Assembly: GCA_963675135.1 (NCBI GenBank)
Contig: OY776119.1
Span: 69,309,727-69,373,726 of the forward strand
Source of the DNA: Galeopsis tetrahit
Lineage: Eukaryota; Streptophyta; Magnoliopsida; Lamiales; Lamiaceae
Direction: 5' to 3'
Length of the DNA: 64,000 nucleotides
Both the position numbers and the translations under genes were made by a program. Under the pieces are notes generated by a model. The model was not told the DNA's origin. It saw nothing but the letters and a program-made list of their open reading frames with translations, and did not search any database. Shown here one piece after another: positions 1 through 11,464 of this stretch (the first letter of the stretch is position 1; each line of letters begins with the position of its first letter).

Positions 1-1190
1 CACATCGAACCACCACTCGAATGTTTCAGCCTTTTCATCTGAAATAAATGCATAACCAAACATGGAGTTTTTCCAATGATTATTCACTCCAACAAATGGA
101 GCATAAATCAGACTATACCGATTTGTTCTATACGTGGTATAAAAAACCATGACATCCGCATAAATATTAAAGTCTTCTTTCATCATTGTATCTCTCCAAA
201 AGACATGAAGTAGTCTACTTTTACTATCCATCTTCACCTTGTAAAAAAAAAAAAACCAGCCTCACGTAAAGCTTTCTCTTGTAGCATCTCAATAAGATTT
301 ACAGAATCCCCTCCTTCAATGATTTTAGATTTCTATCGATGCACAAAATTGTAATGAACTTTTATTGTATGCCCCAAATTTTCTTCACCTCCAATAGTAT
401 AAGATAGGTAATAGAAAGATTCAGATGCTTTCATTGCAGAAGACATCATATCTTCTATAACTCTAACATTCTCAACAGTTACTTTTATTTCCGATCTATG
501 AAAATGATTCCACTCCACCATTGTAAATGGATGGTTATGCTAAAAAACATGCTTAATAACCACATAAAAACCATCTTCATTCCTATGTGCCCTCAACATT
601 GCTTTACAACGTGTTCTTGAAATATTAGTATTTTTCTTATTTTTGCCCAAACTAATACTTGAACTTGAAGAATCACTAGTTCTTTTTATCTCATTACAAG
701 AACAAACAAACACTTTCGATAGCTCAACAACTTCAGATTTTAAAGAAAACCTACTAGAACCCCTTACGAACTCCAAAACCAATAGACCGTGCATAATGAC
801 ATTAAAGCTCATATATCAGAACAAGTGTTTGTCTTGTCATATCAACTAAAGAACCACATATACTATCAAATTCAATGTTCAAATCTGAAAAAAAAAAAGA
901 TTAGAAAAGAAATCAACATACACTATTCCACACACTTAACGTACACTATTATATATAACAACATACACTTTATAGTAAAATATATTACAAGTTTTAGCGT
1001 AAACACACTTTTCAAACAGAAAAACAATGACAAACAAAAGATTATAAAAATAAAACAATAACATGGAAGTATCACAGACACATACCTTCATTTAATTTAT
1101 CATTGAGTACTTTGTTATGGATCTCATCTTCATTAGATAATTCAATACAATCTTCAATTGTATTGTCAAAAAATTTAATTTAGCAGCAAA
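1..1190 (-). pseudogene. FAR1/FHY3-related (MULE-derived) pseudogene, cut by window start
   Basis: FAR1-related proteins derive from Mutator-like transposases; some are transcription factors, others remain in transposons. Read on minus, a short first exon encodes an acidic stretch containing IEDCIELSNEDEIHNK, followed by a GT-AG intron at 1085-885. Next come the FAR1 DNA-binding region (HYARSIGFGVR, then SRTRCKAML and HNHPF) and the start of the MULE transposase domain (LLHVFWRD, then YAPFVGVNNHWKNSMFGYAF), which runs off the window. I see at least five lesions: stops at 802-804, 540-542 and 333-335, an extra base in the C run at 760-763, and a frame slip in a 13-A run at 243-255. The lesions are scattered, so this is a dead copy and not a sequencing slip. 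Whether the parent was a host FRS gene or an autonomous MULE cannot be decided because the C-terminus lies outside the window. Confidence 0.85.
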
Positions 1191-2440
1191 CATATCTACA
1201 AAAACAAAAAAACAGTGTAAGAAAAAAGTAATAGAATAACTTTCAGTTTTTGCACAAATATGATGAATTAAACTATACTTTGTACAAAAATGAAGATAAA
1301 AAAAAATACCTTTATCTAAATCAATAGTCATAACATTTTTTCTTAAAAAAAGTTACGATTTCTGCAAAAATTCAAACGAACAAGATAACAGGACGAACAA
1401 GACGTAAATACACTCGAAAAAGACGAACAAGATGAACTGGCGTAAAATACGAGATGGATGGAAGAAATCAGTGTGTGAAATCGAGAGAAATAAACGTTGG
1501 AAGGAATCGTGCAAGAGAAGGAACAAATTAGAGAGGAAATCAGAGAGGAAAGTGAACGCGCGAAAAATAAGAAAAAATTGAAAGAAATAAATTAAATATT
1601 ACCTGGGCTAACGGGTCGGGCGAGGAAGCGGTTCGGGTACGCGGTTTGGGCTATACCTTAAACATATGACCACATGTGCAAGCTATTGGGGGAAAGCTTG
1701 ATGGCAAATACATAATTATTTTTGTAAAATTCCTTAAGTCTTCTTTGCGATTATGCCGTTTGGTGTTTCTTCCGCGTTTTCCCCATTTTTCACGATTTGG
1801 GTTTCAAACTTTCTGCGTTTTTGTTTCTGTGTTTTTCTTTCTATTTAAGTTTTTGTTTATTTCTTTCTTTTAATTATGAGATTAATTTTTCGTTCTTTTA
1901 ATTCAATGTTTGTTGTTGCCCCATTTCGCAACAATAATGACAAGATTTTCCATCAAAAGATTGTTGCCCCAATCATCGAATATTTCGGAAGTCTCAATTT
2001 TAAACACACATTCAAGCCGCGCGTGTTAGTTTTCAACGAAAGTTTAATTTTTCGACAAAAAAATGTAAATTGGTAGAAAAATGATGTAAATTGGACAAAA
2101 AAAAATGTAAATTGAACACCTTAGGACGTATATTTTGAAAAAGTAAATATTTTTAAAGGATTTAAAATGGAATCGACCTAAGTTACAAGACGTATTATGT
2201 TAACTTTTTTTTTAATTGAAAAAAGAAAATATTATATTAACAAGAATAAATAAAAAGAAAACTTAGGGTTAAATATATTTTTTTTGGCTGAAAATTTAGT
2301 AAGTATCAATTTTCTCAAGGATTTTTAAAAAATGTTATTCTTTTCTCCATATCTCTCAATTTCCTTCTCTGAAAAATTTCAAAGTTTCTAAAAATAATAG
2401 AATCAATGTTTTCTTTAATGAATATCATTTTATGATTTAG
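1191..2440. other. AT-rich non-coding stretch, nothing recognised
   Basis: A short GC-richer patch lies near 1600-1660. The rest is low-complexity A/T with homopolymer runs. I found no conserved protein in any frame and no paired termini. Confidence 0.5.
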
Positions 2441-2445
2441 GGGGG

Positions 2446-3000
2446 AAATCGACTTTTGATCTCCATTTGAGTTTCTGAGCAAAGTTTGCTCCATCTCCAA
2501 TCTGGCCGTCAATCCACTTTATCCACACATTTCACCATAACCAAGATTAGAACCCTAAATAATTACTTACGTTGGGGTGGACCAAAGTTTGAACTAGGAA
2601 CCTTAATTTTGTCTCTTTGGCCATACATTTTTCAGATTTTCTACGTTAATACCCACTCCTGGTTTAGTAATCGAGCATTCTATTTCATGCGAACCAATGA
2701 TCACAAAGCCTATTTATTACTATTGATGTCTATTTTCAGATGAGTATTCCATGGCTATGGAAGATTAGAGTTTAGGGAAATGGACTTTTCATCTCCAAAA
2801 GTGTCATTAGGTTTCTGCGACTTTTCATTTCACAATAACCATGGCTATGGAGTAATTGAGTACCTTTCACGTGGATTAAAAAAAATGATCAGACCAGAAG
2901 CCCTAGTTACGTAATCCAACTCTATTTCACGCGAACCAATGACCACAAACCCTAATTGATGTCCATTTCTATGTACCAAGATCCAAACCCTAAATTGTGT
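2446..3000. repeat. Diverged tandem duplication, about 300-bp units
   Basis: The landmarks of 2446-2745 recur in the same order at 2778-2975: AAATCGACTTTTGATCTCC against AAATGGACTTTTCATCTCC, ATTTCACCATAACCA against ATTTCACAATAACCA, and CATGCGAACCAATGATCAC against CACGCGAACCAATGACCAC. Both copies contain AACCCTAA motifs. The function is unknown and the copies differ by several small indels. Confidence 0.6.
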
Positions 3001-3328
3001 AATACAATATTGATATTAATTAATATTTACAAATATTTTATGAATTTGATTGAAATAACCATTTTTTCTACATCTATATTATTGAGGATCATAAACATTA
3101 AAAATATTTATAAAATGAGTAAAATCATGTTATATGACACATTATTATAAACTTTAATGTCTTGATATTTAATGATATTTGTTAATATTTCGTTATATTG
3201 CAACTTAATTTGTTTGATAAAGTAATTGTGTCTTTCAACTGAGAGGGCTTTAGAAGAAGCCTTGTGACACCTTAATACAAAACAACATAACATAATGTGT
3301 ATATTGTTTCACTTTCATATTAATTTCA

Positions 3329-4189
3329 ATGATGGAAGACATTAATCAATTAATTATATCCGGCCCACAGGGTACGTCTTTATATTCTGATGTTGATTTT
3401 CATGCTTTACCGAAACATATTACTGCTGCTTTTCATATTCCACAGGTTCCATTCCAGCAGCCTAGGCCAACTCTTGCCTCGGTTGTTGGCTCTACTGCGA
3501 CTCCGACTGCTAGATCTGGCATCCCTAAATCGATGAAGTCGGTCCGTAATGGAGATTTTTATGTGGTTAATATTGATGAGGATGTCTATAAGAGGGGGGT
3601 GGCTGCTTGTGCTCACTCTCTTATTGGTCGGACTATTATTCAGTTTAAGGACATACCGTTTGATCACCTGCGTCTTCAATGCACGTTGGGCAGTACATGG
3701 GGTCTGATTTCGTGCCTCAGTGTGGTTTCATTGAGCAAAGGCTACTTCAACATCAGTATTAGCTCATTGAGCAAATGGATAGGGACCGTATTTTCAAACG
3801 ACGCTCGTGGCAGCTGAAGCCAGGGGTTATTCACCTTCAGAGATGGGTACCAGACTTCAACCCGAATAACATTCGTTCCAGCATGGCTCAAGTTTGGGTT
3901 AGACTTTCTAACCTCCCTATGGAATATTGGGATTCAATTACTTTGGAGGCATTAACCTCATCTATGGGTACCTTGATCAAGATCGACGATAGAACTCTGA
4001 AGCGTACCCTGGGGCACTATGCTCGTCTACAGATTGAGATCGATATGCATAAGGCCACTCAGGACCATATTATGTACCAACATGCGAGTCATTTCTCATT
4101 TGCGGCGGTCTTCTATGAGAAGATCCCAGAGTTCTGCACAAATTGTCACATTATTGGTGTTGAAGGATGCTTTAAAAGAGGAAGGGGAT
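3329..4189 (+). pseudogene. DUF4283-type protein (LINE ORF1-like), N-terminal part
   Basis: DUF4283 proteins with a zinc knuckle are typical of the first ORF of plant L1-type LINEs, a nucleic-acid-binding chaperone-like protein. The reading opens at ATG 3329 or 3332. An N-terminal half runs in one frame to about 3770, with GRTIIQFKDIPFDHLRL marking the start of the domain. A frame change near 3765-3775 is followed by MDRDRIFKRRSWQL, AQVWVRLSNLPMEYW, LGHYARLQIEID and the cysteine pair FCTNC. The ORF then stops being continuous at 4189, where LTR element E1 begins; the same frame resumes at about 10652. The frame change and the insertion make it a pseudogene. It could be a host-domesticated DUF4283 gene, but the lack of introns favours a LINE. 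Confidence 0.8.
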
Positions 4190-5326
4190 TGTTGGTCCCT
4201 GAACGAGTAGTGAATGTGTTTAAAGTCTAGAGGGGAGGGGTGAATATACTTTAAAACTTTTTCTAAACAGAGTTGTTGGTTTCTCAGCTGATGTACTCAA
4301 TCTGTTGGATTGGCAAGTCTGCTGATCCAATGTACTATGTACTCTATTGAATATAAATTGCGAAATGGTATGGGCCCTTTGTTTAGACTCGTTCTTAATA
4401 TATATATGAAAAACCTTTAAACCAATTTAAGATACTCAACTGACTTGGTGTCTGCTGGTTTTGAATACTTCTTTAGATGGCCTACTTTTGAAAATCACTT
4501 TGAAAACAATATGCAATATGAATAATAAGTGCAATAAGAATGCTGAATTAAAATGACAATAAAGTAAATAACACCAGGGGTTATAGTGGTTCGGATATTC
4601 AATCCTACGTTTACTCTCAGGATCTGCTCGTGATGTTAATCCTTTAATCACCAAATCAAAGGCCTTGTCCTTTAGAGTCCCAAGAGGAGGACTTTGAGCT
4701 CTGAGCAATCACCAAACTACTACGGTCTCCACAAGTGTTTATGAGCACTTGCACTCTTACAAATTTACAACTGAAACCTTATACTGGCTAGAGTGTTTGG
4801 ATTTGGGTTGTTTTTGATCTATCTCCAACTAATGGTTCAACCAACGTATTGCTTAACCACTATGCCTAAACCAATAAATATATCTAATGATAAACGTGGT
4901 TCAGTTTCTTGTTGGTGAGGAAACTAATGAATTTAAAACAGGCTTGAAGAAATTCTCTTCGAATGCTCTTTTCTTCAACCAACTGGGTGTGTTCTTTATA
5001 AAGCTCGATATCTGCGTATAGTTTCCGTGTTCCTCAGTTTGATTTGATCTTGTATTTATAGGACTAACCTTCAATCAACTAGCCGTTTGGAGAAACTAGC
5101 CGTTGTGATTTTCCTTGATTGCAGCGTAATCTCTTGATTGTTTCTTGATTGATACTGATTCCACCAAATCTGGAACTTGCCTTCTTTAGATATGGAAAGT
5201 CAATGTCTTCGAAATTTACACTTAGCTTTTCATTCAGATTTTAGTCGGCTGATCTTGTACTCGTCTGATCTGATACTCATCTGATCTTGTACTTGATCTC
5301 ATTTGATACTTATATGGTCTGATTTT
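4190..5326 (-). repeat. E1 left (3') LTR, internally truncated
   Basis: It aligns with 9110-10236 at roughly nine bases in ten by eye. Similarity ends after CTGATTTT at 5326, and the sequence passes directly into integrase-like coding. A TATA-like CTATAAATACA (minus) lies near 5060. Next to the junction a short segment (TTTCCAAAT... TTTTCTACC) is duplicated in tandem. Confidence 0.85.
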
Positions 5327-5429
5327 CTACCTTTCCAAATCTCATATGGTTTTCTACCTTTCCAAATATATGAAAGTAAGAAACCCTAGGTTTTCTCATG
5401 TATTTTATTAAAACTTGACCTGTTTTGTG

Positions 5430-6470
5430 TGTGACAAGCAATGTTTATGGCTTCTGCCCATATCTTTTGAGGTGTCTTGTACTCAGCTAGAAGGGTTCTT
5501 GCAGCTTCTTTGAGTGTTCTGACTCTTCTTTCAGCTACACCATTATGCTGGTGTGTCCTTGCTGCACTTGTCTCATGCTGTATACCATTGTTAGTGAATA
5601 AGATATAATATATGAATTAATGAACTCAGTGCCTTTGTCACTTCTTATTTTGACAATGAGTTCTCCCTTTTCTACTTGGATTTTCTTTAGTAGCTCTGGG
5701 AGTCTCTGCTGGGTCTCACTCTTCTTATATAAGAATACAACTCAAGTGTATTTGGAATAATCATCCACTACAACTAAGGTGTATCTTCTTCCACTTAAAG
5801 TTACAGGAGTGATTGACCCAAAGAGATCTATGTGAAGCAATTCTAGGACTCTACTGGTTGATGCAGTCTTCTTGGTCTTGAATGAGACTTTAGTCCGCTT
5901 TCCTTTTTGACATGCATCACAAACCCGTTCCTTGCAAAACACTTCATTAGGCAGACCATCAAATAGAGAGTCTCTTGCTAGTTTGTTCATAGTCTTAAAG
6001 TTCAGATGACTGAGACGTTTATGCCAAAGCCAACTGTTATCTTTAGGACTTTTCACAACTAAGTAAATGTCTCTAGGACAGCTGTTCCAATTGGCAAGAT
6101 ACATGCTTCCTTGCCTTAAGTCTTTAAGTAATATAGTTTGAGTTTTCTTAGCAATAATAAGACATACATTTCGAGAAAATTCAACTCTATATCCTCTATC
6201 ACAAAATTGAGATACTGAAAGTAAATTAAATTTTAAGCCTTCAACATATGATACATCATGTACCTCAATGTCACCATTTCTCAAGGTGCCATAACCTTTT
6301 CTATTACCGTGCGCGTTATCACCGAAAAATACTCGTGGACCTTCTTGATCTGTATAGTTTGTGAGAAGAGATTGTGTACCAGTCATGTGCTTAGAGCATC
6401 CACTATCAATGTACCATATCTCTCCTACTGAACCTCATTTTCTATACAGTTCCATGCGATCCTGCAAGTA
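5430..6470 (-). pseudogene. E1 pol fragment: protease, pre-integrase and integrase core
   Basis: Reading minus, the aspartic protease signature WYIDSGCSKHMTG lies at about 6420-6380. The gag-pre-integrase segment follows (LWHKRLSHLNFKTMNKL, then CDACQKGKRTKV, the zinc-binding half). The integrase core begins with ELLHIDLFG and VVVDDYS. After a stop near 5742 the frame changes, and the remaining core (KIRSD, a TACHTQN-like segment) decays toward 5400. These would be cleaved polyprotein domains acting in the retrotransposon particle and at integration. Frameshifts separate them from the upstream gag part and no polymerase follows, so no functional product is possible. Confidence 0.85.
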
Positions 6471-6472
6471 AA

Positions 6473-7252
6473 TTATTGCTTAGGTACCCATTTTGTTTTG
6501 GGTCCTTGGGTGTTAGTTCTACCCTTAGGAACCCATATGAACATGGTTCGCTTGAATAGTTGAGAGCATTTATGCTTTCTCCCTTGGGAATTGCAGTACC
6601 AAATCTTATCAGTTGTGGTCATTGCATGATGTGATTTGATAATTGTGTCAGCTAAGTTACTTCCAGTTGACTTAAGTGAATTTCCATTAGGGTCTGTCTT
6701 CTGGTAAGTATCATTCAGCTTGGGTGCTTCAGCTGTAGGTATATGAGTGCATGAACACGAATACTTTAGGTGGCGCATAGAGATAGGTGGCGCATAGAGA
6801 ACAAATTTGCCTTTAGAAGACTTCTTAGCCTTCTTGGTATGAGTAGCATACAACTGGCACTGTCTCAGACGAGAAGGTCCAGGCTGTTTGTTACTCTTTT
6901 GAGCTTGCTGGGACTTCATCAACTTAGTTGGGTTACCTAGTTGAGGTTGCCTCAACTGTACAGCTTGAGCTCTATTAGGTCTACCACCTCCTCTGGCAAT
7001 TAGATAGTTTTTCTTAGGGTGCACATGCTTAGTTACCTTTGTGATCACATGAGGTGTTGGCTTTTAAAAGCTTTCACCTGTCTCAAATACACCAATACTT
7101 GGATAATTACATCCAGTACCATCAGCTGGAGAAGACTGTGATGAGTTAGGTTGAAAACCAATGCCCATCTTGTTGGCTTTAGGCTCTAGAATTTCAGAAA
7201 TATTTTCAAGAGTGACTGAGCATCTATTAAATTCTGAAATCTTGAAGTCCAA
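6473..7252 (-). pseudogene. E1 gag-protease linker region
   Basis: Two same-frame pieces (7064-7252 and 6473-7048) form a lysine- and glutamine-rich linker ending TMFIWVPKGRTNTQGPKTKW. The same ending (AMYIWVPKGSTNTQGLKTKW) occurs in E2 at 22454-23020, which shows the two elements belong to one clade. No catalytic motif lies here. It sits between the CCHC knuckle of gag and the protease and is one frame off both neighbours, so frameshifts are present. Confidence 0.75.
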
Positions 7253-7370
7253 ACCATTCTTCTCAAGTTCTAAGAGCTTATACTTTTGGAGAAGATCAAG
7301 GAATTAGGCTTCTAAGTTCTGAAACTCAATTGTCTCAAGGGCTTGAGTCTTAGCCATTCCTTCATATAGA

Positions 7371-9014
7371 TTAGTAGTTTACAAAGTGACTTTCCTTAAG
7401 CATTTCAAGCTCTTTGGTTAGTCTCTCATTCATTACTATCAATTCAGGATTAGCTATTGACTTTTCCATTTTTAACAATTTTATTTCTTTCCTTAGAGCT
7501 GCATTCTCATTCTCCACTTCTAAGAAGGCTTTGATTGCAATGTCTAGACCTGTCTTGACTTCGTCTATAGACGTGTATTCATTGCTACCATAGTCTCCAT
7601 TAGAAGAGAATTTCTCATTCAGTTGTGAAGAAGAAGAAGAAGATAAACATAAAGTTTGAGTGGTGGAGTTTACCTCTACTTCCTCTCCTTTGGCCATCAT
7701 AGCTAGATCATCTGCGTCATCTTCTGCTAGGAATTCAGATGAGGCAAAGGATGGTACTTCCTCATCTTCATAATCAGATGAGTCATCAGCTACCACTGCT
7801 CTCCTATCAGAATACCTTTCGTCTCTTCTGGACTTCCTTTCTTCCTTATCTCCTGAGCTTAGATCTGGACATTCATAGACATAATGGCCAGGTTTATCAC
7901 AGTTAAAACACTTACCATTGTTCTTGCTCATGGAAGACTTTCTTGGTGGTGGAGAATCATCTATTCTCCTACTCTTCTTTGACTCAGAAGACTCAACTTC
8001 TCTTCTGTATGAACCTTTGGATTCATTTCTACTTCTTTCGGGAGTTTTCTCTCTATCTCTTCTGGATGTACCTGCACTGTTAGATTTTCCTCTATAGTTT
8101 CTATAGAATTTTCGGTACTTACTGTTCTTAGCATTCATACAATCAAATATTTTAACCAGGAGTGTTATCTACTCCTTCAGGCTCAGGTGAGATCCTTCTG
8201 GTTCCTCTCTCACCTTAGAGGTCATACCAGATGACTGGTTTTTCTCCTTGGCGGCTGCTGATGCCTTGAAGGCTACAACTTTAGTAGAGGATGATGAATT
8301 GACCTATTCTATATCATCTATTTCTCCTTCTCTAATAAGATCATATTCGTGAGCTTTCAAATTAGATAACAAAGTTGGTCGATCCCAATTATTGATATCT
8401 GGGGTATCTTTAATAATTGTTTTCTTCAGTTTCTATACATAAGGTAAAGAATCAAGAACTTTTAGGTTTACCTCACGCTTGGTGTATGACTTACCAAGAG
8501 CTTCAATCTAATTGATGATCTTGGTGAATCTGGTGTCAAGCCTCTCTATGTTTTCACCAGTCTGCATCTTGAAGTAATCAAACTTCTTGATTTCAGTAGT
8601 GAGCTTACTTTCTTTGATCAAGGTTGTTCCTTCACACATAAGTGCTAAGGTATCCCACATCTCCTTTTCTGTTTTGCACTTAACAACTTTACCTAAATAT
8701 TCATTAGATATGGTACATAATATTAGACTTTGACCAATACTATCAAGGTTATTTTGCTTGGATTCATCAGGAGTGAGATCCTTTCTATCTTTAGGAACAA
8801 GATCACCAACTGCTACGCCTCGTACACCAGTAGCTATGTTTGGAATCATGATAGTGATAGGACCTTCTGTTATCACTGACCACATAAGATCATGGATTGT
8901 GCTGAAGTTGGCCTTCATCCTGATCTTCCAATAACCGTACTCATCAATTGAAAACTTAGGCATCTTACGTAGATTAGCTTCCATGCTGTATGATTTTATG
9001 AAAAGGTTTTTCAA
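7371..9014 (-). pseudogene. E1 gag
   Basis: Gag is the nucleocapsid precursor that packages retrotransposon RNA. The region starts with MKNLFIKSYSMEANLRKMPK and has the copia N-terminal gag pattern (KFSIDEYGYWKIRMKANF, later EKEMWDTL and LDTRFTKIIN). A basic, serine-rich stretch follows, then one CCHC knuckle CFNCDKPGHYVYEC, and finally an acidic tail with a predicted coiled coil (LEVENENAALRKEIKLLKME). The two long pieces 8508-9014 and 7371-8138 are in one frame, joined through in-frame stops around 8140-8510. It begins about 95 bases inside the 5' LTR, as expected. Confidence 0.85.
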
Positions 9015-9090
9015 AAAGATCTGTTCAAGAGGACTACAAGAAGACTTCTCTCAAGCCTTCTGATAATCAAGAGACAGCAGTCCGTTAGAA

Positions 9091-9107
9091 CCACGACTCT
9101 AATACCA
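9091..9107 (-). promoter_or_regulatory. E1 primer binding site
   Basis: On minus, TGGTATTAGAGTCGTGG lies two bases inside the LTR. It resembles the usual plant copia site TGGTATCAGAGC, complementary to the 3' end of initiator tRNA-Met, with substitutions. It fixes the 5' LTR as the right-hand one and the element as minus-strand. Confidence 0.85.
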
Positions 9108-9109
9108 CT

Positions 9110-10651
9110 TGTTGGTCCCTGAACGAGTAGTGAATGGGTTTAAAGTCTAGAGGGAAGGGGTGAATAGACTTTAAAACCTTTTCTAAATAGAGTTGTTGGT
9201 TACCCAACTAATGTACTCAGTCTGCTGGATTGGCAAGTCTGCTGATCCAACGTACTAGGTACTCTACTGAATATAAATTGCGGAATGGTATGGGCCCTTT
9301 GTTTAGACTCGTTCTTAATATATATATATATATGAAAAACTTTTAAACCAATTTAAGATACTCAACCGACTTGGTGTTTGCTGCTTTTGAACACTTCTTT
9401 AGATGGCCTTCTTTTGAAAATCACTTTGAAAACAATATGCAATATGAATAATAAGTGTAGTAAGAATGTTGAATTGAAATGACAATAAAGTAAATAACAC
9501 CAGGGGTTATAGTGGTTCGGATATTCAATTCTACGTCCACTCTCACGATCTGCTCGTGATGATAATCCTTTAATCACCAAATTAAAGGCCTTGTCCTTTA
9601 GAGTCCTAAGAGAAGGACTTTGAGCTCTGAGCAATCACCAAATTGTTACGGTCTCCGGAAGTGTTTATGAGCACTTGTACTCTTACGAATTTACAACTGA
9701 AACCTTATAGGTTTGGGTTGTTTTCGATCCATCTCCAACTAATGGTTCAAACAACGTATTGCTTAACCACTATGCCTAAACCAATAAATATATCTAATGA
9801 TAAACGTGGTTCCGTTTCTTGTTGGTAAGGAAACTATTGAATTTAAAACAGGCTTGAAGAACTTCTCTTTGAATGCTATTTTCTTCAACTGGGTGTGTTC
9901 TTCATAAAATTCGATAATTGCGTATAGTTTCCGTGTTCCTCACTTTGATTTGATCTTGTATGTATAGGACTAACCTTTAATCAACTAGCCATTTGGAGAA
10001 ACTAGCCGTTGTGATTATCGTTGATTGCAGCGTAATCTCTTGATTGTTTGTTGATTGATACTGATTCCACCAAATTTGGAACTTGCCTTCTTCTTTGGAT
10101 ATGGAAAGTCAATGTCTTCGAGATTTATACTTGGCTTTTCATGCAGATTTTAGGCGGCTGATCTTGTACTCGTCTGATCTTAGTACTCATCTGATCTGGT
10201 ACTTGATCTCATCTGATACTTATCTGATCTGATTTTGTAAGTGCAGTAGCCTATCTGTCATGAAGTAATCTTCTGATCTGATTTTGGTTATCAACTGAGT
10301 CCAACTCATTTGATTTTAATCTTTGTCTTTTCATCTGATTTGAATCATTCTAAGTCTTGAGAACTTTGATCAGTAGACATTTGTGGAAGTCCATATCAGC
10401 TGATAAGGCATACAAGGGCCTTTCATCTGATTCTTCAAACTTGGTCTTCCTTCAATCTTCAAGGTCTTCTTAGTCTTCTAGTCTTCTACTCTTCAAATCT
10501 TGAGTGAGCGCGTGTAAAACCAAATGTGATCTCAGCTGATATACATATAGCTGATCTCACTCAGATCACTAAACTATTTAAGTGTTTTGGCCATCAGAAC
10601 TAATTACATCATAATCACATCAAACCTAAGGGGTGGGTTCATATCCCAACA
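9110..10651 (-). repeat. E1 right (5') LTR, full length 1542 bp
   Basis: It is bounded by TGTTGG (the LTR 3' end when read on minus) and CCCAACA. It is the best full-length reference for this LTR family, which also supplies the solo LTR at 20381-21878. The U3 part is rich in CAGCTGA and TCTGAT motifs. Confidence 0.9.
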
Positions 10652-11130
10652 GGGGTCACCCGAACCCTCCTGTTGCGTTGATATCCACGTATCAGCCTTT
10701 AATAGAGAAGGCTCCACCTTTGGTCGTGGCAGCTCGGAAGGCCGCTACTAGAGCGAAGGGTTCCACCACCGCTAGGGTGCTTTTCCAGCCGAAATGTATT
10801 ATTAAGAAGACTCATGGGCCTCTCGCCCACCTCCGGGAATGAGCCAATCAGGACCTCACAAATTCTTCTAAGGTTACCCACTTTGATGAGCTGAACAGAG
10901 GACAAAGTGCTCTAGATTATGACTCCCTTAGGTATACAACCAATGCGTCATTTATGGTAGAAGATTCTAGTTCGACTGAGCTCGCAGGTGTTGTCCAACA
11001 CACTAGGCATTGGTCAGGGAAGGGTCCACCTCAGCAGCGGCAGGACGGTTCAGCCGACTCTAGCACTTCAGAGTTCATGCAGGAGTCCCTTCACAAGCGT
11101 TGGTCGGATATGCTGGATGACACGGATTGA
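10652..11130 (+). pseudogene. DUF4283-type protein, C-terminal part beyond E1
   Basis: The frame interrupted at 4189 resumes here and runs through a proline- and alanine-rich linker to GPLAHLRE, where a TGA at 10840-10842 breaks it. The same frame continues without another stop through FMVEDSSSTELAG and HKRWSDMLDDTD to TGA 11128-11130, so the break looks like one nonsense change. I do not recognise a domain in this low-complexity tail. No LINE ORF2 endonuclease or polymerase follows, so the copy was non-autonomous or lost ORF2. Confidence 0.7.
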
Positions 11131-11464
11131 GGGTGTTTCATGGAACACTTGTATTTGGCTTACTTTCACTATTCCACTTTACACTTTGTTATTTAGAGAA
11201 GTGTACCTTTTCCCTTGACCTCAGGTTTTATCCCTAAGGAGGGTTTTCCTGGGTAAGGTTTTAACGACACTCCGGCCTCTCGCTCGACTTGTGAGCTTAT
11301 GATTTTAGATTTTCTTTTCATTTATATTCCATACCTTTTTATTTGTCTTGTATTTTTTTGGGATATCGATATCCCTTATGGTTTGTTTTGAGAAACCAAA
11401 CCTGCTTGTAATAGCATAAGTTGTATTGTATAGATAACTTCATCATTCATCTAGTAATATATTA
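11131..11464 (+). other. Probable 3' untranslated region of the DUF4283 element
   Basis: It contains the block CCTTGACCTCAGGTTTTATC and GGGTTTTCCTGGGTAAGG, a pattern I associate with 3' parts of plant retroelements; this is from memory and unverified. No poly-A tail is visible before LTR-like sequence starts near 11465. No ORF of interest. Confidence 0.4.

Larger units (their letters stand above)
4190..10651 (-). mobile_element. E1: truncated Ty1/copia retrotransposon inserted in the DUF4283 ORF
   Basis: Both LTRs start TGTTGGTCCCTGAACGAGTA on plus; the right LTR ends CATATCCCAACA. The flanking pentamers are GGGAT (4185-4189) and GGGGT (10652-10656), a one-mismatch target duplication. On minus the order is LTR, primer binding site, gag, protease, pre-integrase and integrase. 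The element then jumps from integrase straight into the middle of the left LTR near 5326. Reverse transcriptase, RNase H, polypurine tract and about 415 bases of LTR are therefore missing. Every ORF contains stops or frame changes, so it is dead. Protein similarity places it close to E2. Confidence 0.9.

Noticed and set aside
1092..1331. 79-codon minus ORF
   Set aside because: It overlaps the FAR1-like first exon in the wrong frame; the conserved acidic segment is in a neighbouring frame.
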